Positions 8,553 to 16,909 of a stretch of 64,000 nt of DNA are shown piece by piece (positions within the stretch are counted from its first letter, which is position 1; every line of letters starts with the position of its first letter). Source of the stretch: JAFGGG01 sp964634205 (GTDB lineage: Bacteria > Spirochaetota > Spirochaetia > SZUA-6 > RPPD01); the NCBI GenBank assembly GCA_964634205.1, contig CAZWKE010000001.1:124001-188000 (forward strand), written 5' to 3'. The notes beneath the pieces were generated by a model, which was not told the DNA's origin, made no database searches, and saw nothing but the letters and a program-made list of their open reading frames with translations. A program made the translations under genes and the position numbers.

Positions 8553-9356
8553 TTAACACCCCACTGCCGTAAATTTTTTAATCATCAGCAGCCAATAAAT
8601 TCTACACAATATGTACAGAATGACGATCCATATACCCCCAACGGCCAATACACGCAGGAAATAACCCCATCCGGCGGTTTCCGGCATATTCAAGAGAAAT
8701 CTTGCCGGTATATAGCAGATATATTGGAACGGCATGTACCCGATAATCCGACGGGCTGTTTCGGGCAAAAAATCGATCGGTAAAAACGCGCCCGATACAA
8801 ATTGAAGAAAAAAGGCTTTGACCATCTGGAGGGCGCTGATGCTTTTCAACAAGAATCCCGTTGTCCCTATTAAAAAGCTGATCAGGAAAAAAAGTATGAA
8901 TGCCGGAATCATAAGCAGCAGGTATTTTATAAAAGACAACCATGTCAGAAAATCCGGGTAGACAATCATCAGGAAAATGAAAAAACTCGGTAAAAACTCC
9001 AGGAAAAAAGCGAAGATCTTATTGGCCGCGGATTTTGAAAAAAACCATTTCATTACATGTATCGGCTTTATTAATCGCACAATCATATTTCCAGAAAGTA
9101 TATCCTGGGACAACTCGTTATCCGAATAGCTGACGGCCAATGCGTAGTAAAACCTTACAGCGGCAAAATACCATATCATCTGGGTACAGGAATACCCTAA
9201 AATTATTTCCTGCTGTCCGTTCGTATAAATCGTGGTAAAAATGGAAATAATCAACACCAGCATGACGGGATCGATTATAATTGAAATAAAGAAAGCCCAT
9301 CGGTAATATAAATATACTTTGAGATGTAAACGTATTGTTTCGGATAATAATTTCAT
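8553..9356 (-). CDS. ABC-2 family permease (PF06182-like), subunit 1
   Basis: First gene of the exporter-glycosyltransferase operon, encoding 267 residues with about six membrane helices. The start LSETIRLHLKVYLYYRWAFF, then a hydrophobic segment, and the central SGNMIVRLIKPIHV motif are characteristic of DUF990/ABC2_membrane_6 permeases (COG3694/COG4587). It pairs with the next gene to form the transmembrane channel. The start is the ATG at 9354-9356. There is no convincing Shine-Dalgarno sequence, but a possible sigma-70 promoter lies about 40 bases upstream. Confidence 0.85.
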   Translation of the reverse strand: MKLLSETIRLHLKVYLYYRWAFFISIIIDPVMLVLIISIFTTIYTNGQQEIILGYSCTQMIWYFAAVRFYYALAVSYSDNELSQDILSGNMIVRLIKPIHVMKWFFSKSAANKIFAFFLEFLPSFFIFLMIVYPDFLTWLSFIKYLLLMIPAFILFFLISFLIGTTGFLLKSISALQMVKAFFLQFVSGAFLPIDFLPETARRIIGYMPFQYICYIPARFLLNMPETAGWGYFLRVLAVGGIWIVILYILCRIYWLLMIKKFTAVGC

Positions 9357-9396
9357 ATGGAATATATTCTTATTATTTGAATGAATTTACGTACTT

Positions 9397-9426
9397 ATTG
9401 TAATTATGATTTTTGGAAATCAACAA
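9397..9426 (-). promoter_or_regulatory. Possible sigma-70 promoter for the exporter-glycan operon
   Basis: On the minus strand TTGTTG (9421-9426) and TACAAT (9397-9402) are separated by 18 bases, and the start codon of the first permease gene is at 9356. The -10 is good and the -35 moderate. The rest of the 244-base gap to the GT2 gene at 9601 shows no other recognisable element. Confidence 0.35.
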
Positions 9427-9600
9427 CATGAATGATTTTCAACAGTTGAGGTTGTGAATCGATGGCCCGCACTCATTATCGCCGGTGCCGGAACAACCTG
9501 GCGCAATGTAAATGCATTTTGTAAAAATTTAGCATAAAAGGATTATGTCTGTCGTCCATCCCTACCCGCATGGACTAATACTTTGAAGTAAGGTTTTCTT

Positions 9601-10641
9601 CTATTGCTTTTTTATGCCGGCCCCGTAATTGATATCCGCTTTCAACGTATAGAATCCGAAAATAATTTTATGCAATAAAATAAAGGGGATGAGCAATAAA
9701 ACATGATAACGTCCCGAAATCAGGCTGTATTTAACAGTCTTCCAGATACTGTTAAAAAAATTGCGTAGATAAAGGGCAAACAAAAGGAACATGTTCAATA
9801 GATTTCTAATATTGAGGCTGTGTAGAGAAGCCGAAACCTTATATATTTTTGTTATTGTGTCTCGTGACTGAATTATTTTTTTTCCCTGAATATACATACT
9901 GTTTTTCGCCCACATCCTGGCGTGGTCGATAAAACCTTTGAAGGTATGCCGATTATGATGATTTACTTTGGCTTTCGGCTCAAAAAAAATCCGATAGCCG
10001 TTGTCTTTTGCCTTACAGCAAAATAAAATATCTTCCGCGCCCATTATGTCCTCATCGAATCCCCCGATCTCATGGATTACATCGGCAGGAACACTCATAT
10101 TCGCGGTGGGCATAGCATTATATTCATAGCGTGGGGACAGGTTGGGATGAGAATTATACCAGGAACAAACATCATCACAGCAGGCCCAAAGTGTTGCATT
10201 ATAACCGGCAATACCTCCCGCAATCAGTTTAACCTTCTTGTCGCGATTGTTATGATAATTGTGGGCCTCTACATGGAATTTCACGAAATTTGCGTCAGGA
10301 ACACAATCCGAATCAATAAATATCAGAATTTCTCCTTGGGCGGCTTTAATCCCGGTATTTCTGGCGGCTGACGGCCCTTTTTTATTTTCAGTAATAAGCC
10401 GAACAGGAAATGTCCTTATAATATCTAATGTCTTATCCTTTGATCCATTGTCGACCACTATTATTTCAAGAAAGTCAGACGGATAGTTCTGTTCCAGAAG
10501 TTTTTTTAGGCAATTTTCTATAAGTCTTTCCTGATTTAAAACAGGGATAATGACGGAGACCATACGGAAGGGGGCATTATGATGTCTCACTTCAGGACGG
10601 CAGGGGACGGCTGTACTATCATTCGTATGATGATAATTCAT
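9601..10641 (-). CDS. Glycosyltransferase family 2, membrane-associated
   Basis: The N-terminal GT-A domain has the opening VSVIIPVLNQERLIENCL, the VVDNGSKDKTL loop and a metal-binding IDSDC (DxD) motif, then GAEDILFC, the ED pair expected near the acceptor site. The C-terminal quarter (after about residue 265) is basic and hydrophobic, with ALYLRNFF and LLIPFILLHKIIFGFY stretches suggesting membrane association. It adds a sugar to a lipid or polysaccharide acceptor at the cytoplasmic face. The gene is separated by 244 bases from the ABC-glycosyltransferase operon, so it may be its own unit. A GTG four codons upstream (10653) is an alternative start; I took the ATG because MNYHH follows a TATAAT-rich leader with no ribosome binding site for either. 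Confidence 0.85.
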   Translation of the reverse strand: MNYHHTNDSTAVPCRPEVRHHNAPFRMVSVIIPVLNQERLIENCLKKLLEQNYPSDFLEIIVVDNGSKDKTLDIIRTFPVRLITENKKGPSAARNTGIKAAQGEILIFIDSDCVPDANFVKFHVEAHNYHNNRDKKVKLIAGGIAGYNATLWACCDDVCSWYNSHPNLSPRYEYNAMPTANMSVPADVIHEIGGFDEDIMGAEDILFCCKAKDNGYRIFFEPKAKVNHHNRHTFKGFIDHARMWAKNSMYIQGKKIIQSRDTITKIYKVSASLHSLNIRNLLNMFLLFALYLRNFFNSIWKTVKYSLISGRYHVLLLIPFILLHKIIFGFYTLKADINYGAGIKKQ

Positions 10642-10790
10642 AAAATTATACACATTATGTTATAAAAACAGAATCACTTTGTCGTCTCTGCCGATACGCG
10701 TGGACGAAATTTATTTTACGGACGCGCGGTTTAGTGAACCGGCATAGATGGAAATATCCTTGTATTAACGCAATATGAGGCATACAGTAC

Positions 10791-10820
10791 TTTACACAAC
10801 AATAAAATCTTTGCTATTAA
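10791..10820 (+). promoter_or_regulatory. Possible promoter for the YmdB-like/rseC pair
   Basis: TTTACA (10791-10796), 18 bases, TATTAA (10815-10820), followed by a roughly 55-base leader that includes GAAGGAG before the GTG start at 10877. Both boxes are imperfect. The rest of the 235-base divergent gap (10642-10876) shows no other recognisable signal. Confidence 0.33.
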
Positions 10821-10876
10821 TACTGTCATTCTTTTTATTATTTGGTATGTTTTAACTAGAAGGAGAAAATCTGTAA

Positions 10877-11707
10877 GTGGCTGGTTTGCGAGTTCTATTT
10901 ATTGGAGAAATAGTTGGTAAGTGCGGGGTGTTTTGTGTGAAAAAACTTCTCCCCAAACTTAAGAAAGAGTTTGCCATCGACATGGTGATTGCCAATGCGG
11001 ACGGTGCAACGGGAGGATTCGGTTTGGGAAAAAATCACGCAATTTATCTGCACAAACTGGGGATAAACGTGATTACGGGGGGTGACTGTATTTATTATAA
11101 GAGAGACATGGCCGAATATATCGACAGCGCTCCTTATATTTTACGTGCCGCGAATTATCCCAAAGAGAATCCCGGGCGGGGCTGGATGATCTATGAAAAG
11201 GACGGCAGTAAAATAGGGATTATTTCATTGCTCGGACTTTCCGGATTTGACCGTGTGCATTTATTCAACCCGTTTCAACTGGTTCCCCAACTGGTGGAAC
11301 GCATAAAAAGGGAAACCCCGATGGTTATTATTGATTTTCACGCTTCCACAACTTCTGAAAAATATTCCATGTTTTATTACCTGGGGGGAAAGGTTTCGGC
11401 GGTAATCGGCACGCATGCCAAAGTTCCCACGGCCGATGAGACGCTGTTTAACGGTACCACGGCGGTGATCTGTGACGTGGGACGTACGGGAAGCCTGAAT
11501 TCGGTAGGCGGACTGGACCCCGAGGTCGAGGTGAGAAAATTTCTTACCCAGGTACCGGAATATTCAAAGACCAGGTGCGAAGACATGGAACTGCAGGGGG
11601 TTTTGTTTGATATTGATGAGAACGGAAACGCCACTTCCATACAGCGAATAATACGAGAGTGTAAGGAGGGTTTTAATGCAAACTCAGGGGAAAATAACGG
11701 CAATTGA
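10877..11707 (+). CDS. YmdB-like (TIGR00282 family) metallophosphoesterase with altered metal ligands
   Basis: Family members such as B. subtilis YmdB are dimetal phosphodiesterases acting on cyclic nucleotides. The 276-residue protein keeps the family length and landmarks: LRVLFIGEIVGK, the FGL segment, IDFHASTTSEK (H155), GTH (H180) and DVGRTGS. Several positions that bind metal in YmdB differ: Asp8 is Glu (E11), Glu39-Asn40 is Asp-Gly (42-43), the GNH motif is GDC (69-71, so the catalytic His is Cys) and the second His of GTHTH is Lys (K182). It may be a non-catalytic or differently metallated homologue. GTG start with AAGGAG upstream. The gene overlaps rseC by 32 bases. Confidence 0.85.
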   Translation: MAGLRVLFIGEIVGKCGVFCVKKLLPKLKKEFAIDMVIANADGATGGFGLGKNHAIYLHKLGINVITGGDCIYYKRDMAEYIDSAPYILRAANYPKENPGRGWMIYEKDGSKIGIISLLGLSGFDRVHLFNPFQLVPQLVERIKRETPMVIIDFHASTTSEKYSMFYYLGGKVSAVIGTHAKVPTADETLFNGTTAVICDVGRTGSLNSVGGLDPEVEVRKFLTQVPEYSKTRCEDMELQGVLFDIDENGNATSIQRIIRECKEGFNANSGENNGN

Positions 11708-12122
11708 GGATAATATTGTTACCATCGAAATAGCCGACCAGGAGATATGTACCCAATGCGGGATAAAAACCGACAGTCAGTTTTCAATTGGCTGTAATTC
11801 ATGTTCACTATTGGCGCAAAAGAATAAAAAGTTTTTAAAAGCCATAAATAATCTCACTACTCCCTTGAAGGAAGGGGACATGGTGAATGTTTCCCTTTCA
11901 CCGGCAAAGGCGATTAAGGCCGGGTTTTTTATCTTCATTATCCCGCTTGTGTTGTTTTTTCTATTCTATTATTTTACGGAGTACGTATTGTTATTAACCA
12001 ATGAGTGGGTAAAAATCGGTATGGGTCTGGGGGGGATTTTACTTGGGTTTATGGGAGTCTATTTCCGCAGCAAGCTGCTGAAGCAAAAGGAATGGCCCCA
12101 GGTGACTGAGGTGGTACGATAG
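11676..12122 (+). CDS. RseC/MucC family (SoxR-reducing system) membrane protein
   Basis: The 148-residue protein has the RseC pattern: an N-terminal beta-rich domain (GKITAIEDNIVTIEI) with a cysteine cluster CTQCGIKTDS...GCNSCS, then two membrane helices (about 90-108 and 113-130) and a short basic tail. RseC homologues associate with the Rnf-like SoxR-reducing complex or with sigma-E regulation; neither partner is in the window, so its target here is unknown. The cysteines (residues 22, 25, 35 and 38) could bind a metal or Fe-S cluster. The start overlaps the 3' end of the YmdB-like gene by 32 bases, and the ATG is preceded by TAAGGAGG, a strong ribosome binding site. Confidence 0.8.
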   Translation: MQTQGKITAIEDNIVTIEIADQEICTQCGIKTDSQFSIGCNSCSLLAQKNKKFLKAINNLTTPLKEGDMVNVSLSPAKAIKAGFFIFIIPLVLFFLFYYFTEYVLLLTNEWVKIGMGLGGILLGFMGVYFRSKLLKQKEWPQVTEVVR

Positions 12123-12139
12123 AGAAAGCTTCCCGGTGG

Positions 12140-13252
12140 TTAATCCTGAAGTATTTTTTGTGTATCCAGCGCGTTAATGATATCAGGGATATCGTCCAGG
12201 CCGGCAATCCGGTGGATGAACCCGTTCTCGATGGCGGATTTGGGCATACCGAATACCACGCTTGAAGCCGCATCCTGGGCAACGGTGAGACCACCCTCTT
12301 TATAGATTGTACCTATTTCCGCGGCACCGTCTTTGCCCATTCCGGTCATAATAATCGCCATACTGTGGTTATGGTACTGGGCCGCAACCGACGCAAAAAG
12401 CACGTCAACCGAGGGTTTATGTCCGTTTACCGGCCCGGAGTCGTTATAACGGATGACTTTGGCCAGGGGTTTGTTTTCAACCTCAATATGTTTATCTCCC
12501 GGTGCGATTAAGATTCTGCCTTTTTTGATGATATCCCCGTTTTGTGCTTCTTTTACCTCCAGGGCACATATTTTATTCAGGCTGCCGGCAAACTCTTCGG
12601 TAAATCCGGGGGGCATATGCTGCACGATCAGTACGGGTACGGGCAGTGAGGCCTTTAAGCGGGCGCATACACGGCGCAATGCGCTTGGCCCCCCTGTAGA
12701 GATACCGATGGCCACTACTTCGATCTTTCCCGGTTCCCTTTTGGGTATTATTTGCTTTTTCTGTGGAGTGACGGCGGGAGTTTCATGGACGGGGTAAGAA
12801 ATATCCTGCTCATGGTACACCCGTCCGGTAACGTAATAGTTTTTTCTTCCGCCGTATGCCCGTACAAGTTGGATAAGCTGGTCCGCAACCTTCCCGATAT
12901 CATAGTCATTTTCGGTGCTGGGCTTCAGGAGAAAGTCCGAGGCCCCCAGGGCCAGAGCCTCCATGGTCTCATGCGCGCCGCGCCGGGCAATGGAAGAAAG
13001 AATAATAACCGGTGTTTCGTTACGGAGCTTTCGTTTTTCCCGCAGGAATTCAATACCGTTCATCTGCGGCATCTGAATATCCAGAATGATGACGTCCGGG
13101 TCCAGGGTTTTCATTTTATACAGGGCAAACTCACCGTTCATGGCGGTGGCCGCGACCTGGATGTCTTCCGTGTTTTCAAAGACCAGGCGGATCATCTTTC
13201 TCATTATCGAGGAATCATCAACTATCAGTACACTCGTTTTATGTTCCGCCAC
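12140..13252 (-). CDS. cheB: Protein-glutamate methylesterase/deamidase CheB
   Basis: CheB removes methyl groups from chemoreceptor glutamates (adaptation). Residues 1-125 form a receiver domain with acceptor Asp58 (ILDIQMPQMNG) and the acidic pair Asp12-Asp13. Residues about 175-365 are the methylesterase domain, with catalytic Ser185 (GISTGG), His212 (VQHMPPGF) and Asp308 (TGMGKDGA). A proline-rich linker joins them. Length (370) is normal. The gene overlaps cheR by one base and lies downstream of it. No cheA, cheW or receptor gene is in the window, so the pair may act on chemoreceptors encoded elsewhere or in an alternative chemosensory pathway. Confidence 0.95.
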   Translation of the reverse strand: MAEHKTSVLIVDDSSIMRKMIRLVFENTEDIQVAATAMNGEFALYKMKTLDPDVIILDIQMPQMNGIEFLREKRKLRNETPVIILSSIARRGAHETMEALALGASDFLLKPSTENDYDIGKVADQLIQLVRAYGGRKNYYVTGRVYHEQDISYPVHETPAVTPQKKQIIPKREPGKIEVVAIGISTGGPSALRRVCARLKASLPVPVLIVQHMPPGFTEEFAGSLNKICALEVKEAQNGDIIKKGRILIAPGDKHIEVENKPLAKVIRYNDSGPVNGHKPSVDVLFASVAAQYHNHSMAIIMTGMGKDGAAEIGTIYKEGGLTVAQDAASSVVFGMPKSAIENGFIHRIAGLDDIPDIINALDTQKILQD

Positions 13253-14124
13253 TACCTGTCCTTTGAAGCCTTGTTTTTTTTATAAATGCACGACCAATCG
13301 GTTTTTACAAACTCAAACGGTGTATTCATGCCGAAAAGTGATTCGGAGTGACCAAGAATTAAATAGGAAAACCCTGCCATGGTCTCCCAAAACCGGTTTA
13401 TCAGGGATTTTTGTGCGGTTTCATCAAAATAGATGATGACATTTCGACAGAAGAGGATATCGATATTTTTCAGTCCGCTTTCGGATTTTAAATTATGGTA
13501 ATCGAACCTGATCATGTTTTTAAGGCTGTCGATTATCTTATAGCCGTCCGGTTTTTTTTCAAAATATTTTCGGAGGTAAGCAAGCGGTACGTCGCTTACC
13601 CGTGCTTCGTTATAAAATCCTTCACGGGCGATTAAGAGTGAGGTCAGGCTGAGGTCCGAGGCAATAATCTCGGCCGTAAAATGAAGCGGCAGGTGCTCTT
13701 TTAAGACCATGGCAATCGAGTAGGGTTCTTCTCCCGAGGCACAGCCCGCGCTCCATACTTTGATATGATTGGCGCCTCGTTCCCTTTTGTATGCCACCAT
13801 GTTGGGAATGACAAAATGCTCAAGTGTTTGAAAATGACCCTTGTTGCGAAAAAAACGGGTGAGATTGGTGGTAACCGAATCCAGCAGCACCTTCATCTCT
13901 TCCGGATCCTTGATAATGATATCGTAGTACGTGCGTATATCATCCAACTTTAGTGTTTTCAATCGTTCACGCAGCCTGTTTTCCAGGATTGATCTGTTGT
14001 TTTTGGAAAAATGGATGCCGCTTTGGTTATAGATAAGGGTACTGAAGAGGTTTACGTAGTAAGCGTCCAAGTGTTCAAGCATGATGTGTAAATAAAGTGT
14101 AGTATTTACCATATGCGGAGTCAA
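13252..14124 (-). CDS. cheR: Chemotaxis protein methyltransferase CheR
   Basis: CheR methylates chemoreceptor glutamates using S-adenosylmethionine. The N-terminal helical domain (about 15-80) has the STLIYNQSGIHF pattern of CheR_N. The SAM-binding motif is KVWSAGCASGEEPYSIAM, and the later FDYHNL and IDILFCRNVIIYFD segments are typical of CheR. The start is a TTG at 14122-14124: the coding strand has AAAGGAG followed by eight bases and then TTG, whereas the in-frame ATG at 14112 would lie 20 bases from that site. Length about 290 is normal. It is co-transcribed with cheB, one-base overlap. The 117-base gap to the divergent nuclease-family gene is A+T-rich, with no clear promoter. Confidence 0.93.
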   Translation of the reverse strand: MTPHMVNTTLYLHIMLEHLDAYYVNLFSTLIYNQSGIHFSKNNRSILENRLRERLKTLKLDDIRTYYDIIIKDPEEMKVLLDSVTTNLTRFFRNKGHFQTLEHFVIPNMVAYKRERGANHIKVWSAGCASGEEPYSIAMVLKEHLPLHFTAEIIASDLSLTSLLIAREGFYNEARVSDVPLAYLRKYFEKKPDGYKIIDSLKNMIRFDYHNLKSESGLKNIDILFCRNVIIYFDETAQKSLINRFWETMAGFSYLILGHSESLFGMNTPFEFVKTDWSCIYKKNKASKDR

Positions 14125-14241
14125 TAGTTAAACTCCTTTAGCAAAAAGACGTGTTATACATAAGATTTTTTTATTAATTTTTTCTGTTTTTAAGTTTTTT
14201 TATTATTTTTGGCTATATTTAATAATAGGAGTCCGGTTGAC

Positions 14242-14700
14242 ATGATTAGATTGCAAATAAAGGACATTCTCCTTGATCAGAGTACGGGTGAACCGCAGGT
14301 TATCCTTGAAAGCGAAGATACCTGCTCCAGCATCAGCGTCCATATCGGTCCCTCGGAAGCCAACGCCATTCTGGTGGCGTTGGAAGGAATTACCCTGCCG
14401 CGGCCGCTGACCCACGATCTTATTATCCGGTTTTTCTCCAGGCATGGATTCACGATCAAGTCTCTTGAACTGTATGCGTTCCTGGATAACAAGTATTATG
14501 CCCGGCTTTGGTATAAAAAGGGTTTTAAGCGCTACAATATGGAGATTCGTCCCAGTGACGGTCTTGCCCTCGTTGTCCGCATGGGTATCCCGATTTACCT
14601 GAAAAAGGAGTTGCTTGCCCTGCATCCGGGGATTCAGCTTTATCTTGACCGCAAAGAACTCTACAATAACCACTCTTCAGCCTTCGGATTAAGCTCTTAA
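14242..14700 (+). CDS. DUF151 (bifunctional nuclease) family protein
   Basis: The protein of 152 residues matches the DUF151/BFN family, whose members include a plant nuclease active on RNA and DNA and many uncharacterised bacterial proteins. Visible family features are GEPQVILES near the start, a SEANAILVALEG helix, PRPLTHDLI and the conserved PSDGLALVVRMGIPIYLKKE stretch, which ends the domain. The family has no well-defined catalytic motif. The start is the ATG at 14242: TAGGAG precedes it by ten bases, while the longer TTG at 14209 has no ribosome binding site. Its biological role here is unknown. Confidence 0.85.
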   Translation: MIRLQIKDILLDQSTGEPQVILESEDTCSSISVHIGPSEANAILVALEGITLPRPLTHDLIIRFFSRHGFTIKSLELYAFLDNKYYARLWYKKGFKRYNMEIRPSDGLALVVRMGIPIYLKKELLALHPGIQLYLDRKELYNNHSSAFGLSS

Positions 14701-14713
14701 TTGCTTTAACCAA

Positions 14714-14742
14714 TTGACAGAACTCACACATATATCAATAAT
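14714..14742 (+). promoter_or_regulatory. Sigma-70 promoter for pyrG (leaderless geometry)
   Basis: TTGACA (14714-14719), 17 bases, AATAAT (14737-14742), then nine bases to the ATG at 14752. Transcription would start at or within about three bases of the start codon. No Shine-Dalgarno sequence is present. Confidence 0.6.
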
Positions 14743-14751
14743 ACTCATGAG

Positions 14752-16359
14752 ATGGGTAAATATATTTTTATTACAGGCGGTGTATGTTCCAGCTTGGGCA
14801 AAGGATTGGCGGCGGCCTCGATTGCCAACCTGCTTGAGGGGCATGAGCTTAACGTGCGCTTAATCAAAATTGATCCGTATATTAATCTGGATGCCGGGAC
14901 CATGAATCCCTATCAGCACGGAGAGGTGTATGTCACTGATGACGGAGCGGAAACAGACCTTGATCTCGGTAATTACGCGCGCTTTACCAACTGTCCGTTA
15001 AGCAGGGAGAACTCGATTACCACCGGCCAGATTTACCAGGAGATTATCCGCAAAGAGCGGGAAGGCAGATTTTTGGGCAGAACCATTCAGGTTATTCCCC
15101 ATGTAACCGACGAGATCAAACAACGTATCAGAAATGTCGGTCAACAGGATGATGTGGATGTCACGATTGTTGAGATCGGGGGTACGGTTGGGGATATCGA
15201 ATCCGTCCCGTTTCTTGAGGCCGCGCGGCAGTTTATCCATGACCTGGGAAAACAGGATGTGCTTTATATACATCTTACCCTGGTGCCCACGGTCTCCAAT
15301 GGAGAGCTGAAAACCAAACCCACACAGCATTCGGTAAAAGAACTGCTGGAGATCGGGATCCAACCCGATATCCTGTTGTGCAGGGCAGAGGTCCCGTTAG
15401 ACGATGATCTAAAAAGCAAGATATCCCTTTTTACCAATGTAGATGAGAAAGCCGTCTTTTCCGCCTATAATGTACCCCACACCATTTACCAGGTACCTTT
15501 GATTTTTGCCGGGCAAAAGATAGACAAGATAATCCTTGACAAGCTGGCCGTAAGCGACAACCTGGTGAATAAAAGGATTAAGAAGTGGCAAAAGCTCATT
15601 GATTCCTATATCAATGCGGCAAAAACCGTAAAGATCGGGATTGTGGGCAAATATATCGAGCTGCACGATTCATATAAATCCATCTTTGAGGCGCTGGTGC
15701 ACGGCGGAATGAGCAATAATGTCAAGGTGGAGCTGGTAAAGATTGATTCCGAAAAAATGGAAACCGCTAAAAATCTTAAAGAGTATTTCCGGGATATCCA
15801 CGGTATTCTTGTTCCCGGAGGTTTCGGTCAGCGGGGAATAGAAGGAATGATACGGGCGGCCAATTATGCCCGGCTTTCCGACATGCCATATTTCGGTATC
15901 TGCCTCGGTATGCAGGTTATGGTCATAGAGTTCGCCAGAAATGTACTGGGATTGACCGATGCCAACAGTACTGAGTTTGAACAGCAGACTGGAAATCCGG
16001 TGGTCAGTTTACTGGAAGAACAGCAAAATATAAAAACGCTCGGCGGCAGTATGCGTCTGGGGCGAAGTGCTTCGCTGGTGTTCGATGAAAGTCGCCTGCA
16101 TAAGATATATAAGCGGATGAGGATCTTCGAGCGGCATCGACATCGTTATGAGGTAAACAACAAATACAAAGCCGCTTTGACAGACGGAGGTTTGCGGATT
16201 GGTGCCACGACGCCGGACGGTGAGTTGGTAGAGGCGGTGGAATGGGACAAGCACCGCTGGGGATTGGGTGTCCAGTTCCATCCCGAATTTACTTCCAAAC
16301 CGGATTTACCCAATCCGCTTTTTGATAACTTTATTGCTGCGTGTATGAAGAATGTTTAG
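14752..16359 (+). CDS. pyrG: CTP synthase
   Basis: Converts UTP to CTP using ATP and glutamine, the last step of pyrimidine nucleotide synthesis (cytoplasm). Residues 1-270 are the synthetase domain (ITGGVCSSLGKGLAAASIAN, KIDPYINLDAGTMNP, and the HGEVYVTDDGAETDLDLGNY segment). Residues about 290-535 are a class I glutamine amidotransferase with nucleophile Cys384 (FGICLGMQ) and the His/Glu of GVQFHPEF. Length 535 is normal. It heads a long plus-strand operon (pyrG to holA). No Shine-Dalgarno sequence precedes the ATG; the promoter at 14714-14742 suggests leaderless initiation. Confidence 0.98.
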   Translation: MGKYIFITGGVCSSLGKGLAAASIANLLEGHELNVRLIKIDPYINLDAGTMNPYQHGEVYVTDDGAETDLDLGNYARFTNCPLSRENSITTGQIYQEIIRKEREGRFLGRTIQVIPHVTDEIKQRIRNVGQQDDVDVTIVEIGGTVGDIESVPFLEAARQFIHDLGKQDVLYIHLTLVPTVSNGELKTKPTQHSVKELLEIGIQPDILLCRAEVPLDDDLKSKISLFTNVDEKAVFSAYNVPHTIYQVPLIFAGQKIDKIILDKLAVSDNLVNKRIKKWQKLIDSYINAAKTVKIGIVGKYIELHDSYKSIFEALVHGGMSNNVKVELVKIDSEKMETAKNLKEYFRDIHGILVPGGFGQRGIEGMIRAANYARLSDMPYFGICLGMQVMVIEFARNVLGLTDANSTEFEQQTGNPVVSLLEEQQNIKTLGGSMRLGRSASLVFDESRLHKIYKRMRIFERHRHRYEVNNKYKAALTDGGLRIGATTPDGELVEAVEWDKHRWGLGVQFHPEFTSKPDLPNPLFDNFIAACMKNV

Positions 16360-16909
16360 GCGTTGTTTTTTCTTTACAATCATTTGTATTTTAATTTGGA
16401 GTTGTAGTCTTGATTATAAGGGCGCGTTTGGAGGAGAAAAGCAGCGAGAAGAGATACCCGATACCATCTTGTACAATTTCAAGCATGTTGTGGTAGAGGA
16501 TAACAAGAAACTGTTTCAAATAGAGGCCGACGAGGCAACGGTATTCAAGAAAAAGCAGGAAACACTCCTGGAAAACATACATTTTCTGGAGTATGACAAG
16601 GATGGGAATATTGTAACGGAGGGGTTTGCCGATAACGCACGCTTCCACACGGGTAGTGAGGACGCGGAGATATGGGGTTCGGTGTATTTTTACTCTGCCC
16701 GGGAAGGGGCAGAGCTGCTTACCCCCAGCCTCTCCTGGAAGAAAGATTCCAAAGTGCTGCAGGCTGATCCCAAGGACCTGGTTCGCATAAACAAGGATGA
16801 CGGCTCTTATATCCAGGGGAGGGGTTTTTTGGCGGACCTCCGCCGCAAATCCGTTTCTTTTTTATCCCAGGTACGGGGAAGGATAGTCAGAAATGATGAG
16901 GAAAAGTAG
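16352..16909 (+). CDS. lptC: LptC-like LPS export protein, lipoprotein-type N-terminus
   Basis: LptC bridges the LptBFG transporter and periplasmic LptA in LPS export. The 185-residue protein has the LptC beta-jellyroll pattern: FKHVVVEDNKKLFQIEADEA, then VTEGFADNARFHTGSEDAEIWGSVYF and repeated strands. The N-terminus is basic then hydrophobic and ends IWSCS, so Cys18 may be a lipidated residue (a relaxed spirochaetal lipobox). Canonical LptC keeps a transmembrane anchor instead. The gene overlaps pyrG by eight bases and lptA by 17, so it is translationally coupled. The LptC call rests on length, fold pattern and operon position. Confidence 0.75.
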   Translation: MFRRCFFFTIICILIWSCSLDYKGAFGGEKQREEIPDTILYNFKHVVVEDNKKLFQIEADEATVFKKKQETLLENIHFLEYDKDGNIVTEGFADNARFHTGSEDAEIWGSVYFYSAREGAELLTPSLSWKKDSKVLQADPKDLVRINKDDGSYIQGRGFLADLRRKSVSFLSQVRGRIVRNDEEK

